DNA of 64,000 nt from NCBI GenBank assembly GCA_963841045.1, contig CAWJBD010000006.1:1-64000 (forward strand). The letters are read 5' to 3'. Positions 29,107 to 37,663 of the stretch are shown in pieces. Every line of letters starts with the position of its first letter. Position 1 is the first letter of the stretch. The notes below the pieces were generated by a model. It saw only the letters and a program-made list of their open reading frames with translations. It did no database searches and was not told the DNA's origin. Made by a program: the position numbers and the translations under genes. Source of the stretch: Aalborgiella sp963841045. Lineage in GTDB: Bacteria; Pseudomonadota; Gammaproteobacteria; Burkholderiales; Burkholderiaceae_C.

Positions 29107-30087
29107 TTACTGGTTTTCTAAAGCTTTCCACATCTCAATGTCACGCTCGGCTGTCCAAATACGCGGGTCGGTGTATTTCGTTGCTTCGTCATAAGCGCGG
29201 GTCACATCAAACGGCATGCAGTGATCAAAAATCACCCACTGTCCATACTTAGGACGCAAACGATTCATGGTCTCGTTGTAGACGGTGTTCAAGTCTTTGC
29301 CATCTTTCGCGCCGGCTTGCGCGCTGGCATAAACGTCTGACACAAATGCACGCGTATCAGACAAGCCTTGCGCCACCTGTGCAGCCGTTTGCAAAGCGGC
29401 ACCACGACCGGGCACGAGCTTTTCAGGTTTGAGTGCAGCTATGGCATCCAAAGTGCTTGGCCAATCTTTAAAGTAGGCATCACCTGCATATGGTGTGGCA
29501 CCAAATTCCACCAAGTCGCCCGCAAACATGATTTTTTGTTGTGGCAACCATGCCACCGTGTCACCCTTGGTGTGGCCACGTCCCAGTTGCAACAACTGCA
29601 CTTCCAACTTACCCAGCCAAATCGTCATCTTGCCGGTGAACGTCATGGTAGGCCATGTCATGCCAGGTGGCACGGATTCAACCGCGTTGAACAAACGTGG
29701 AAAGCGCCCTATTTCGCTGGCTTTGTCTTGTTCGCCGCGCTCCACAATCAAGTCATAGGTGTCTTGACTGGCAATGATTTGCTCAGGCTTGTAGGCACTC
29801 GCGCCCAACACGCGCACAGCATGGTAGTGGCTCAGCACCACGTATTTGATTGGTTTATCGGTCACTTCGCGAATACGGCGAATCACGTCTTGCGCCATGA
29901 CAGGTGTTGCTTGTGTATCGATCACCATCACCGCATCGTCACCAATGATGATGCCGGTATTGGGATCACCCTCTGCAGTGTAGGCATAGGCGTTGTCTGA
30001 CAGTTTGTCGAAACTGACTTTTTTTGCCTCTAAGTCAGCTTGGCTGGCAAAGGTTTTGGTTTTGGATTCGGTTTTAGTTTGATTCAT
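29107..30087 (-). CDS. MBL-fold metallo-hydrolase
   Basis: A 326-residue metallo-beta-lactamase-fold protein. The metal motif region reads VLSHYHAVRVLGASAY; the usual Asp-His after the first HxH is replaced by Val-Arg. Later ligand segments are present: LLQLGRGHTKGDTVAWLP and MFAGDLVEFGATPYAGDAYF. The altered motif suggests changed metal binding or a one-metal enzyme; whether it is typical of the subfamily cannot be verified here. It is the first gene of the operon with the FAD monooxygenase and DUF2783. Confidence 0.88.
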   Translation of the reverse strand: MNQTKTESKTKTFASQADLEAKKVSFDKLSDNAYAYTAEGDPNTGIIIGDDAVMVIDTQATPVMAQDVIRRIREVTDKPIKYVVLSHYHAVRVLGASAYKPEQIIASQDTYDLIVERGEQDKASEIGRFPRLFNAVESVPPGMTWPTMTFTGKMTIWLGKLEVQLLQLGRGHTKGDTVAWLPQQKIMFAGDLVEFGATPYAGDAYFKDWPSTLDAIAALKPEKLVPGRGAALQTAAQVAQGLSDTRAFVSDVYASAQAGAKDGKDLNTVYNETMNRLRPKYGQWVIFDHCMPFDVTRAYDEATKYTDPRIWTAERDIEMWKALENQ

Positions 30088-30160
30088 AAACTTTCTTTCA
30101 TATTTAACTTGCTGCTTATTTATTTTAGCGACAGATGTGGAAATTCACTACAAATCAGTA

Positions 30161-30229
30161 TTGCTATAATATTAATAGCAATACAGGCAATAAATACGCC
30201 GGATACAGCCATTTTTTTCATATAAAATA
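30161..30229 (+). repeat. dispersed palindromic element, intergenic (forward)
   Basis: TTGCTATAATATTAATAGCA, then ATACAGGCAATAAATACGCC, then GGATACAGCC. It lies between the divergent MBL and MoxR genes. Its TTGCTATAAT happens to resemble a -10 box, so it could supply a promoter. Confidence 0.85.
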
Positions 30230-30368
30230 ACATGAATGACCGCTATAGCACCTTTGCTGCTTACCCTATGTAAAAGTAGGCTTGGCAGACAACAGCAGAA
30301 GAGAATATAGTCTTTTTTCGCGCACAATAAGACACACTGCATATATGACCCATTCAGAAAGCGAACCC

Positions 30369-31223
30369 ATGAAATTTCAAGGATCAGAAAACTACGTTGC
30401 AACCGATGATTTGATGCTGGCCGTCAATGCCGCCAGCACATTGCAAAAACCACTCTTGGTCAAAGGCGAACCGGGCACTGGCAAAACCATGTTGGCAGAA
30501 GAAGTCGCCAGCACATTGGGGATTCCGCTGTTGCAATGGCACATCAAATCGACCACCAAAGCCCAGCAAGGTCTGTATGAATACGATGCCGTTAGCCGCC
30601 TGCGTGATTCACAGCTGTCCACCATCGATGGTGGCGACAAAGTCAAAGACATCAATAACTACATCGTGAAAGGTGTTTTATGGCAAGCCTTTACAGCTGA
30701 CCAGCCTGTTGCGTTGTTGATCGACGAAATCGACAAAGCCGATATTGAGTTTCCAAACGACTTGCTGCGCGAAATTGACCGCATGGAGTTTTATGTGTAC
30801 GAAACTCGCCAGCTCATCAAAGCCAAACACCGCCCTTTGGTCTTTATCACATCCAATAATGAAAAGGAATTACCTGACGCATTTTTGCGTCGCTGTTTCT
30901 TTCACTACATCAAATTTCCTGATGCAGTGACCATGCAAAAAATTGTCGACGTGCATTTCCCCGGCTTGAAAAAAGAACTGCTGAATGCTGCCATGAAAAC
31001 TTTTTACGAAGTGCGAAACTTACCTGGTTTAAAGAAAAAACCTTCTACCAGCGAATTGCTGGATTGGCTCAAATTGTTGGTGGCCGAAGACATCAGCCTA
31101 GAAGCGTTACAAAGCAAGGATGACAAAGTCAGCATTCCACCATTGGTTGGCGCACTCTTAAAAAATGAACAAGATGTCACCTTGTTTGAAAAACTTGTTT
31201 TCATGCAAAGCCGAAACCGTTAA
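30369..31223 (+). CDS. MoxR-type AAA+ ATPase
   Basis: A 285-residue AAA+ chaperone of the MoxR family (APE2220-like). Walker A is LLVKGEPGTGKTMLAEEVA, Walker B VALLIDEIDKADIEFPNDLL, sensor 1 PLVFITSNNEKELPDAFLRR. MoxR proteins cooperate with VWA-domain proteins to insert cofactors or remodel enzymes; a CoxE-type VWA gene lies three genes downstream. The start MKFQGSENYV at 30369 is preferred; 30345 is an in-frame alternative. Confidence 0.92.
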   Translation: MKFQGSENYVATDDLMLAVNAASTLQKPLLVKGEPGTGKTMLAEEVASTLGIPLLQWHIKSTTKAQQGLYEYDAVSRLRDSQLSTIDGGDKVKDINNYIVKGVLWQAFTADQPVALLIDEIDKADIEFPNDLLREIDRMEFYVYETRQLIKAKHRPLVFITSNNEKELPDAFLRRCFFHYIKFPDAVTMQKIVDVHFPGLKKELLNAAMKTFYEVRNLPGLKKKPSTSELLDWLKLLVAEDISLEALQSKDDKVSIPPLVGALLKNEQDVTLFEKLVFMQSRNR

Positions 31224-31239
31224 TAAGAGGATTTTAAAA

Positions 31240-32049
31240 ATGCATTTATTGCTCAAATTGCTTGGCGTTGCCAGTTTTGCATTACTCGTATCATGCGGTG
31301 GCGACGAGGAGGATTTAACCGGCCAATGCAGCGCCATCGGTCTGACCGAAAAAACCAGCACTGAGGTAGCGCCCAAAATTACCAGCGGACGCGTTTGTAC
31401 CGAAGTCAATAAATCACCTGTGCTAGCCATCATTAAAAATATGCCTGATGGCACATCGGGACTTTGTACTGGTACGCTGATTACATCAACTCAGGTTCTT
31501 ACCGCAGCACACTGTTTAAGTGGTGCTGCCAGCATTGATGTGATTTATGGCATAGCCGCAGAGCAGTATGCACGCATGCGCGGCTCGTCTTGGGTGGTGC
31601 ACCCTGAATACGCTGTTACAGGTTCAGGTCGCTTGGTCAATGACATTGGTGTTGTGAATATGGTTAGCCCTTTGCCGATGACACCTATTCCGATTTCGGC
31701 CAGCAGCGCACCAAAAGATGGTCAAAAAGCGACTGTTGCTGGTTTTGGACTCACGGCAGGTAACGCATCCGATGCGGGTGTCTTGCGCATAGGCGCAATG
31801 GTCATTGCCAGTGTTGAACCCGAGTTAATCGTAGGCGTATCACAAGATGGCAACAGCAACACATGCTTTGGTGATTCAGGTGGACCTCTCTTGGTTCAAC
31901 AAAATGGTCAAGCCAATCTGGTCGGCACCACATCTTATGGTAATGGTCGAAATTGCGCACTGGGTGAGACAACAATTTACATGAACTTGCAATCATCGAA
32001 ATTGATGGGCTTCTTACGCGGTACTGCGCCAGGCGCACAATACAACTGA
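31240..32049 (+). CDS. trypsin-like (S1) serine protease, lipoprotein
   Basis: A 269-residue exported protease. The signal MHLLLKLLGVASFALLVSC ends in a lipobox with Cys19, so the mature enzyme is probably lipid-anchored. A propeptide of about 30 residues ends at ITSGRVC instead of the classical IVGG. The catalytic triad is complete: LTAAHC, NDIGVVNMV and CFGDSGGPLL. The substrate is unknown. It begins 17 nt after the MoxR stop, so it is within the MoxR-VWA transcript, an unusual place for a secreted protease. Confidence 0.87.
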   Translation: MHLLLKLLGVASFALLVSCGGDEEDLTGQCSAIGLTEKTSTEVAPKITSGRVCTEVNKSPVLAIIKNMPDGTSGLCTGTLITSTQVLTAAHCLSGAASIDVIYGIAAEQYARMRGSSWVVHPEYAVTGSGRLVNDIGVVNMVSPLPMTPIPISASSAPKDGQKATVAGFGLTAGNASDAGVLRIGAMVIASVEPELIVGVSQDGNSNTCFGDSGGPLLVQQNGQANLVGTTSYGNGRNCALGETTIYMNLQSSKLMGFLRGTAPGAQYN

Positions 32050-32073
32050 AACAACTGAATCGCAAGCAAGAAC

Positions 32074-32670
32074 ATGGAAATGCCAACACACGCTCCTTTG
32101 CACCATGCGTTGTTGCGTCTTGAGCCTTTGGCTCTGCAACATGAAGCAGGCTTGCGTGCAGCCGCAGCAGATGGTGAGTTATGGAATCTGCGTGTCACAT
32201 TTGTGCCTGAGCCAGACCAAACCCGCAAATACATAGAAGACGCCCTCACCATGCAGCAAGAAGGCAAACGTTTGCCATATGCTGTGATTGACGTAGCCAG
32301 TGGCAAGGTGCTCGGAACCAGCAGCTACCATGACATATTGCCATCTGTTAAACGATTGGAAATCGGTTACACCTGGTACGCCCAAAGCGTGCAACGCAGC
32401 CATGTGAACACCACTGCAAAACTCATGTTGATGACACATGCATTTGAAACTTTGGGCTACAACGTAGTGGGCTGGCGCACAGACAATTTCAACTTTGCCA
32501 GCCAACGTGCCATAGAACGTTTGGGTGCTAAAAAAGATGGTGTCATACGCGGCCACGCCCTGCGACGCGACGGCACCATACGCGACACCGTGATGTACAG
32601 CTTGACACGCGGCGAATGGCCTGAAGTCAAGGCGCAGCTATTGTATTTGTTGAGCAAACGTCGGACTTGA
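32074..32670 (+). CDS. GNAT family N-acetyltransferase (RimJ/RimL-like)
   Basis: A 198-residue GNAT acetyltransferase. The acetyl-CoA region is represented by VLGTSSYHDILPSVKRLEIG and YTWYAQSVQRSHVNTTAKLM, with the C-terminal VVGWRTDNFNFASQRAIERL and GAKKDGVIRGHALRRDGTIR. This resembles members acting on protein N-termini or small amines; the substrate is unknown. It lies between the protease and VWA genes with short gaps. Confidence 0.88.
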   Translation: MEMPTHAPLHHALLRLEPLALQHEAGLRAAAADGELWNLRVTFVPEPDQTRKYIEDALTMQQEGKRLPYAVIDVASGKVLGTSSYHDILPSVKRLEIGYTWYAQSVQRSHVNTTAKLMLMTHAFETLGYNVVGWRTDNFNFASQRAIERLGAKKDGVIRGHALRRDGTIRDTVMYSLTRGEWPEVKAQLLYLLSKRRT

Positions 32671-32677
32671 TATAGCC

Positions 32678-33898
32678 ATGCTAATTGACTTTTTCTACAC
32701 CTTGCGCTCGGCCAAATTACCGATTTCGGTGAAAGAGTATTTGGATTTATTGAGTGCATTAAAGGCTGGCGTGGTGGGACCCAACACGCCAGACGATGAA
32801 GCCGAACACAGCGACACAGGAAGTGGCTACGACATCAATGATTTTTACTATTTGAGTCGCTTGGTTTTGGTCAAAGATGAAAAGCATTACGACAAATTTG
32901 ACCGTGCGTTTGCTGCGTATTTCAAGGGTATCGAAACGATAGCGGATTTCACCAAAGACGTTCCACTGGACTGGCTGCGTAAAAATCTTGAATTGAATTT
33001 GTCCCCCGAAGAGCGAGCCAAGATAGAAAAAATGGGCTGGGACGAGCTCATGGAAACGCTGAAAAAGCGTTTTGAAGAACAAAAAGAACGTCACGAAGGT
33101 GGCAACAAATGGATTGGCACAGGTGGCACTTCGCCCTTTGGTGCGTATGGACAAAACCCGCAAGGGATTCGCATTGGGCAAGACAAAAGCCGCAACCGAA
33201 GCGCCGTCAAAGTGTGGGATCAACGTGCTTACAAAGATTATGACGACAGCCAAGAGCTGGGCACACGTAACATCAAAGTGGCATTGCGCCGATTACGCAA
33301 ATTTGCACGATTGGGCAATGAAGAAGAGCTGGATTTAGACGACACCATTCATTCAACAGCTGCCAACGCAGGGTATTTGGACATCAAAATGGTGCCCGAG
33401 AAGCACAACAACGTCAAGATTTTGCTCTTGATGGACGTGGGCGGCACCATGGACGACCACATTCAACGGGTTGAAGAACTGTTTTCAGCATCTAAAACAG
33501 AATTCAAACACCTGGAGTTTTATTATTTTCACAATTGTGTTTATGACTTCATGTGGAAAAACAACCGCCGCCGGTATGCTGAAAAGTTTGAGACATGGGA
33601 CATCATCCGAAAATACAACAAAGATTACAAACTCATCTTTGTTGGGGATGCCACCATGAGTCCCTACGAAATTTTGCAACCTGGTGGCAGTGTCGAATAC
33701 AACAATCCAGAAGCTGGCGCAGAATGGTTGCAGCGGCTGACACATGCATTTCCTAAATTTGCTTGGATCAACCCTGAACCTCAAGGGGTTTGGCAATACC
33801 GTCAAAGTATCGCAGTGATCCAACAATTGATGAGCCAGCGCATGTTTCCTTTGACAATCAAGGGTTTAGAAGATGCCATGCGGCTCCTAAGCAAGTAG
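32678..33898 (+). CDS. VWA domain protein, CoxE-like
   Basis: A 406-residue cytosolic protein of the CoxE-like VWA family. The N-terminus is FFYTLRSAKLPISVKEYLDL. The VWA domain has an altered MIDAS: LLLMDVGGTMDDHIQR, where canonical DxSxS reads DxGxT. Later KLIFVGDATMSPYE and the C-terminal VWQYRQSIAVIQQLM fit the family. It pairs with the upstream MoxR ATPase to form a MoxR-VWA chaperone; the client enzyme is not identifiable. Confidence 0.9.
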   Translation: MLIDFFYTLRSAKLPISVKEYLDLLSALKAGVVGPNTPDDEAEHSDTGSGYDINDFYYLSRLVLVKDEKHYDKFDRAFAAYFKGIETIADFTKDVPLDWLRKNLELNLSPEERAKIEKMGWDELMETLKKRFEEQKERHEGGNKWIGTGGTSPFGAYGQNPQGIRIGQDKSRNRSAVKVWDQRAYKDYDDSQELGTRNIKVALRRLRKFARLGNEEELDLDDTIHSTAANAGYLDIKMVPEKHNNVKILLLMDVGGTMDDHIQRVEELFSASKTEFKHLEFYYFHNCVYDFMWKNNRRRYAEKFETWDIIRKYNKDYKLIFVGDATMSPYEILQPGGSVEYNNPEAGAEWLQRLTHAFPKFAWINPEPQGVWQYRQSIAVIQQLMSQRMFPLTIKGLEDAMRLLSK

Positions 33899-33912
33899 CT
33901 TTGTAGGTAAAA

Positions 33913-33943
33913 TTGCCATTTCAAGCCTTAAATTTGCTATAAT
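33913..33943 (+). promoter_or_regulatory. candidate promoter of rplS
   Basis: An exact TATAAT at 33938-33943 is preceded by TGC, forming an extended -10 element. TTGCCA at 33913-33918 is a -35-like hexamer with 19-bp spacing. A 6-bp hairpin CAGAGG/CCTCTG (33944-33964) starts right after the -10. The promoter lies 110 bp ahead of rplS. Confidence 0.6.
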
Positions 33944-34053
33944 CAGAGGCTTTTCGATCCTCTGGCCGACCGCTCTTTAACGACATTTTTGTTGTATTTA
34001 CGAGCATATGTCAATCCCGACATTGGTGCTGCCATGATCAATAAGAGGAAACC

Positions 34054-34440
34054 ATGAATTTAATCCAAACTTTAGAGCAAGAAGAAATTGCTCGTCTGAA
34101 CAAGACCATCCCTGAATTTGCACCTGGCGACACCGTTGTCATTAACGTCAACGTCGTTGAAGGTACACGCAAGCGTTTGCAAGCATTTGAAGGCGTTGTC
34201 ATCGCTATTCGCAACCGTGGCTTGAACAGCAGCTTCATCGTTCGCAAAATCTCCAGCGGTGAAGGTGTTGAGCGTACGTTCCAAACTTACAGCCCATTGA
34301 TTGCCAGCATCGAAGTCAAGCGTCGCGGTGATGTGCGTCGTGCCAAGTTGTACTACTTGCGTGATCGCAGCGGCAAATCTGCGCGTATCAAAGAAAAATT
34401 GGCACCTAAAAAGGTCAAAACTGCATCTGTTGCAGCATAA
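34054..34440 (+). CDS. rplS: 50S ribosomal protein L19
   Basis: The complete L19 sequence, 128 residues: MNLIQTLEQEEIARLNKTIP, FAPGDTVVINVNVVEGTRKR, QAFEGVVIAIRNRGLNSSFI, FQTYSPLIASIEVKRRGDVR. L19 sits at the 30S-50S interface. The AGAGGAAACC ribosome site precedes the ATG. The usual rpsP-rimM-trmD genes are not upstream; a VWA protein gene is, so rplS appears to have its own promoter here. Confidence 0.97.
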   Translation: MNLIQTLEQEEIARLNKTIPEFAPGDTVVINVNVVEGTRKRLQAFEGVVIAIRNRGLNSSFIVRKISSGEGVERTFQTYSPLIASIEVKRRGDVRRAKLYYLRDRSGKSARIKEKLAPKKVKTASVAA

Positions 34441-35149
34441 AACAATCCCTGCATTCGACCCACGCAAAGTCCCTGTCGTTGGCACAGGCGAGCATTTGCG
34501 TGCGGTACACCCCACCCAACTTATTCCAGAAGCGCTAAGGCAGCGGTTTCAAAATCCGCCGCTTTGGACGCCTGAAGTCCTTCGGGAAGCCAGTTTTACC
34601 GAACGCGAACCCGCCAACGCTGCGGTGTTGATTCCACTGGTGATGCGTGATGAGTTGATGGTTCTGCTCACACAACGCACCCAAAACATGTCGACACATG
34701 CAGGTCAAATTGCATTTCCGGGTGGCAAATCAGACCAAACGGATGCAGATGCCATCGCCACTGCTTTGCGTGAGTCGCAAGAAGAAATTGGGTTAGACGC
34801 TGCTTTTGTAGAGGTTATTGGCTCACTACCTAACTACATCACTGGAACGCACTTCGTTGTCAGCCCCATTATTGCTTTGGTCAAACCGGGTTTTGAAATT
34901 CAGCCCAACCCCATAGAAGTTGATCATGTATTTGAAGTTCCGCTGTCATTTCTAATGCACCCAAGAAATCACATGGAGCATGAGATGTCGTGGCAGGGTC
35001 AACAGCGTCGTTGGTTTTCAATGCCCTACCCTAAGCAATCGCAGGATGGCAAAAGTCTAGAATCAAAAGAAGATGATGAAGCCACTCACTTCATTTGGGG
35101 CGCAACGGCAGGTATGCTGCGCAATCTATACCGTTTTTTAATCGCCTAG
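34430..35149 (+). CDS. NUDIX hydrolase (CoA pyrophosphatase-like)
   Basis: A hydrolase of about 239 residues. The NUDIX box is GGKSDQTDADAIATALRESQ followed by EEIGLD, preceded by the UPF0035 motif LLTQRTQNMSTHAGQIAFPG, typical of CoA pyrophosphatases such as NudL. There is no ATG near the expected N-terminus. TTG at 34430, overlapping the rplS stop region, is the most likely start (LQHKTIPAFDPRK), implying coupling to rplS. Confidence 0.87.
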   Translation: MQHKTIPAFDPRKVPVVGTGEHLRAVHPTQLIPEALRQRFQNPPLWTPEVLREASFTEREPANAAVLIPLVMRDELMVLLTQRTQNMSTHAGQIAFPGGKSDQTDADAIATALRESQEEIGLDAAFVEVIGSLPNYITGTHFVVSPIIALVKPGFEIQPNPIEVDHVFEVPLSFLMHPRNHMEHEMSWQGQQRRWFSMPYPKQSQDGKSLESKEDDEATHFIWGATAGMLRNLYRFLIA

Positions 35150-35177
35150 ATTGTCGAGTGCTACAGAGTCGTCAGAC

Positions 35178-36017
35178 TTAGTGCATACCGCGCTCATCAG
35201 GTTCATCCGTTGAGGTACTGATGACACTGGTTTGAATGCCTTTGGCTTTGCGCCACGCAAATATGACATAGCCGCTGATGCCATAAATCACAAACAATGC
35301 AGATAAAACGATAGCTGGTTCTAATGCGATGATGGCAATCACCAAAGCAATGACAACCGTCACGATAAAAGGCACACTTTGTTTGAAGTGCACGTCTTTG
35401 AAACTGTAAAAAGGAACATTCGTGACCATGGTCAAGCCTGAGTACAGCACCAATGCAAACATAGGCCAAGCCACTTCACTGCCTTTGATGCCAGCTTCAG
35501 TTGCAATCCACAAAAAACCAGTCACTATGGCTGCTGCTGCGGGTGAAGGCAAACCTTGAAAGTAACGTTTATCGACGACAGCTGTGTTGACATTAAACCG
35601 AGCCAAACGAAGTGCCGCACAGGCGCAATACACAAATGCAGCAAACCAACCCCAGCGTCCCAGGCCTTTGAGTGCCCAAATGTAGGATATCAAAGCTGGT
35701 GCGGCACCAAAAGATACCATGTCGGAGAGCGAATCCATTTGCTCTCCGAAGGCACTTTGTGTATTGGTCATGCGTGCGACACGGCCGTCTAGACTGTCAA
35801 GCACCATGGCACAAAAGATACCAATGGCGGCCATTTCAAATCGGCCGTTCATCGCCATCACAATAGCGTAAAACCCACCAAACAATGCTGCTAATGTGAA
35901 CAGATTGGGCAATATGTAAATGCCCTTGCGTCGTTTTGGAAGAATCTGAAGCTGTTTCAAACTTTCATCATCTCGCGATACCTGTTCACCGTCGTGCATA
36001 GTAACCCCTGTTGTCAA
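35178..36017 (-). CDS. pssA: CDP-diacylglycerol-serine O-phosphatidyltransferase
   Basis: Makes phosphatidylserine, precursor of phosphatidylethanolamine. A membrane protein of 279 residues with about eight helices. The CDP-alcohol phosphatidyltransferase motif is exact: DGRVARMTNTQSAFGEQMD followed by SLSD. The N-terminus IYILPNLFTLAALFGGFYAI is the family start. The start may be 36017 or the in-frame ATG at 35999 (MHDGEQ). It lies downstream of ilvC, as in many Burkholderiales, and ends the ilv operon. Confidence 0.93.
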   Translation of the reverse strand: MTTGVTMHDGEQVSRDDESLKQLQILPKRRKGIYILPNLFTLAALFGGFYAIVMAMNGRFEMAAIGIFCAMVLDSLDGRVARMTNTQSAFGEQMDSLSDMVSFGAAPALISYIWALKGLGRWGWFAAFVYCACAALRLARFNVNTAVVDKRYFQGLPSPAAAAIVTGFLWIATEAGIKGSEVAWPMFALVLYSGLTMVTNVPFYSFKDVHFKQSVPFIVTVVIALVIAIIALEPAIVLSALFVIYGISGYVIFAWRKAKGIQTSVISTSTDEPDERGMH

Positions 36018-36041
36018 ATTCTTTTCAGATTGATTACAGGC

Positions 36042-37055
36042 TTAATTGCGGGTTTGGTCAACCAATTTATTTTTTGCAATCCATGGCATCATGGCACGCA
36101 ATTGTGCGCCCACTTTTTCAATGCTGTGGTCTGCTGTGTTACGGCGACGAGCCGTCATGCTTGGGTAATTCAAACGACCTTCTTGAATGAACATTTTCGC
36201 GTAGTCGCCATTTTGAATGCGTTTCAAGGCATTGCGCATCGCCACACGGCTTTGGTCATTGATGACCTCTGGACCAGTCACATATTCACCAAACTCAGCG
36301 TTGTTAGAAATTGAATAATTCATGTTGGCAATACCACCTTCATAAATCAAATCTACAATCAATTTGAGTTCATGCAAGCACTCAAAATAAGCCATTTCAG
36401 GGGCGTATCCGGCTTCAGTCAATGTTTCGTAACCCATTTTGATGAGTTCAACTGCGCCACCGCACAATACGGCTTGTTCACCAAACAAATCGGTTTCGGT
36501 TTCTTCTTTGAAGCTGGTTTCAATGATGCCAGCTTTGCCGCCACCATTGGCCATCGCATATGACATCGCCAATTCACGGGCTTTGCCAGAGGTGTCTTGG
36601 TGCACCGCAACCAAGTGAGGCACGCCGCCGCCTTGTGTATAGGTGTTGCGAACAGTGTGACCAGGTGCTTTAGGGGCAACCATCCACACATCCAAATCGG
36701 CACGTGGTGTGACTTGGTTGTAGTGAACGTTGAAACCATGTGCAAATGCCAATGAAGCACCCTTTTTCAAATGGGCTTCAATGCCTTGGTAAACAGAGGC
36801 AATGTTCTCATCGGGCAACAAAATCATGACGACATCAGCAGACTTCACAGCGTCGTTCACTTCCATCACATTCAAACCTGCTTTGGCAACTTTATCCCAA
36901 GAAGCACCGCCTTTGCGCAAGCCAACAACGACTTTTACGCCACTGTCGTTCAAATTTTGGGCGTGTGCATGACCTTGGCTTCCGTAACCAATGATTGCCA
37001 CGGTTTTACCTTTAATCAAGCTCAGGTCACAGTCTTTGTCGTAATAAACTTTCAT
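36042..37055 (-). CDS. ilvC: ketol-acid reductoisomerase (class I)
   Basis: The second step of valine and isoleucine synthesis, isomerising and reducing acetohydroxy acids with NADPH and magnesium. A 337-residue class I enzyme: MKVYYDKDCDLSLIKGKTVA, Rossmann IIGYGSQGHAHAQNL, GGGVPHLVAVHQDTSGKARE, ETETDLFGEQAVLCGGAVEL and YFECLHELKLIVDLIYEGG with the metal acids. It follows ilvN by 98 bp and is co-directional. Confidence 0.98.
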   Translation of the reverse strand: MKVYYDKDCDLSLIKGKTVAIIGYGSQGHAHAQNLNDSGVKVVVGLRKGGASWDKVAKAGLNVMEVNDAVKSADVVMILLPDENIASVYQGIEAHLKKGASLAFAHGFNVHYNQVTPRADLDVWMVAPKAPGHTVRNTYTQGGGVPHLVAVHQDTSGKARELAMSYAMANGGGKAGIIETSFKEETETDLFGEQAVLCGGAVELIKMGYETLTEAGYAPEMAYFECLHELKLIVDLIYEGGIANMNYSISNNAEFGEYVTGPEVINDQSRVAMRNALKRIQNGDYAKMFIQEGRLNYPSMTARRRNTADHSIEKVGAQLRAMMPWIAKNKLVDQTRN

Positions 37056-37153
37056 CTCAATCTCCGTTAATAAATGCTAAAAAATACAAACTTTATGATG
37101 ACACGGTATTGTAAGCGCCGTGCCATTCATATCAATTTAACTTAAATATGCTG

Positions 37154-37645
37154 TTAGGCGCGCAATATGCGCTCGCCTCGTCCAATGCCGCTTGGACCCG
37201 TGCGAACGGTTTCCAAAATAGCTGTTTTGTCCATGGCTTCCAAAAACGCATCGTTTTTGGCATGGTCGCCTGTCAGCTCAATGGTGTAACTTTTCTCTGT
37301 CACATCAATGATGTGACCGCGGAAAATATCTGCCATGCGTTTAATTTCTTCACGCTCTTTGCCAACTGCACGAACTTTCACCATCATGAGCTCACGCTCG
37401 GTGTAAGCACCTTCGGTTAAATCAACCACTTTAACCACTTCAACCAATCGGTTCAAATGTTTGGTGATTTGTTCAATGACATCATCCGATCCAGAAGTTT
37501 GGATGGTCATGCGTGACAGTGTTGCATCTTCAGTGGGTGCAACAGTCAATGCCTCAATGTTGTAGCCACGCGCTGAGAACAAACCTACCACGCGAGACAA
37601 TGCACCCGCTTCGTTTTCAAGAAGGACAGCAATAATGTGTTTCAT
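37154..37645 (-). CDS. ilvN: acetolactate synthase small (regulatory) subunit
   Basis: The regulatory partner of IlvB that confers valine feedback sensitivity. 163 residues with an N-terminal ACT domain (MKHIIAVLLENEAGALSRVV, GLFSARGYNIEALTVAPTED) and the C-terminal ALS_ss_C domain (ELMMVKVRAVGKEREEIKRM). It begins 18 nt after ilvB. Confidence 0.97.
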   Translation of the reverse strand: MKHIIAVLLENEAGALSRVVGLFSARGYNIEALTVAPTEDATLSRMTIQTSGSDDVIEQITKHLNRLVEVVKVVDLTEGAYTERELMMVKVRAVGKEREEIKRMADIFRGHIIDVTEKSYTIELTGDHAKNDAFLEAMDKTAILETVRTGPSGIGRGERILRA

Positions 37646-37663
37646 ATTTTGATCGTCCTTTCT

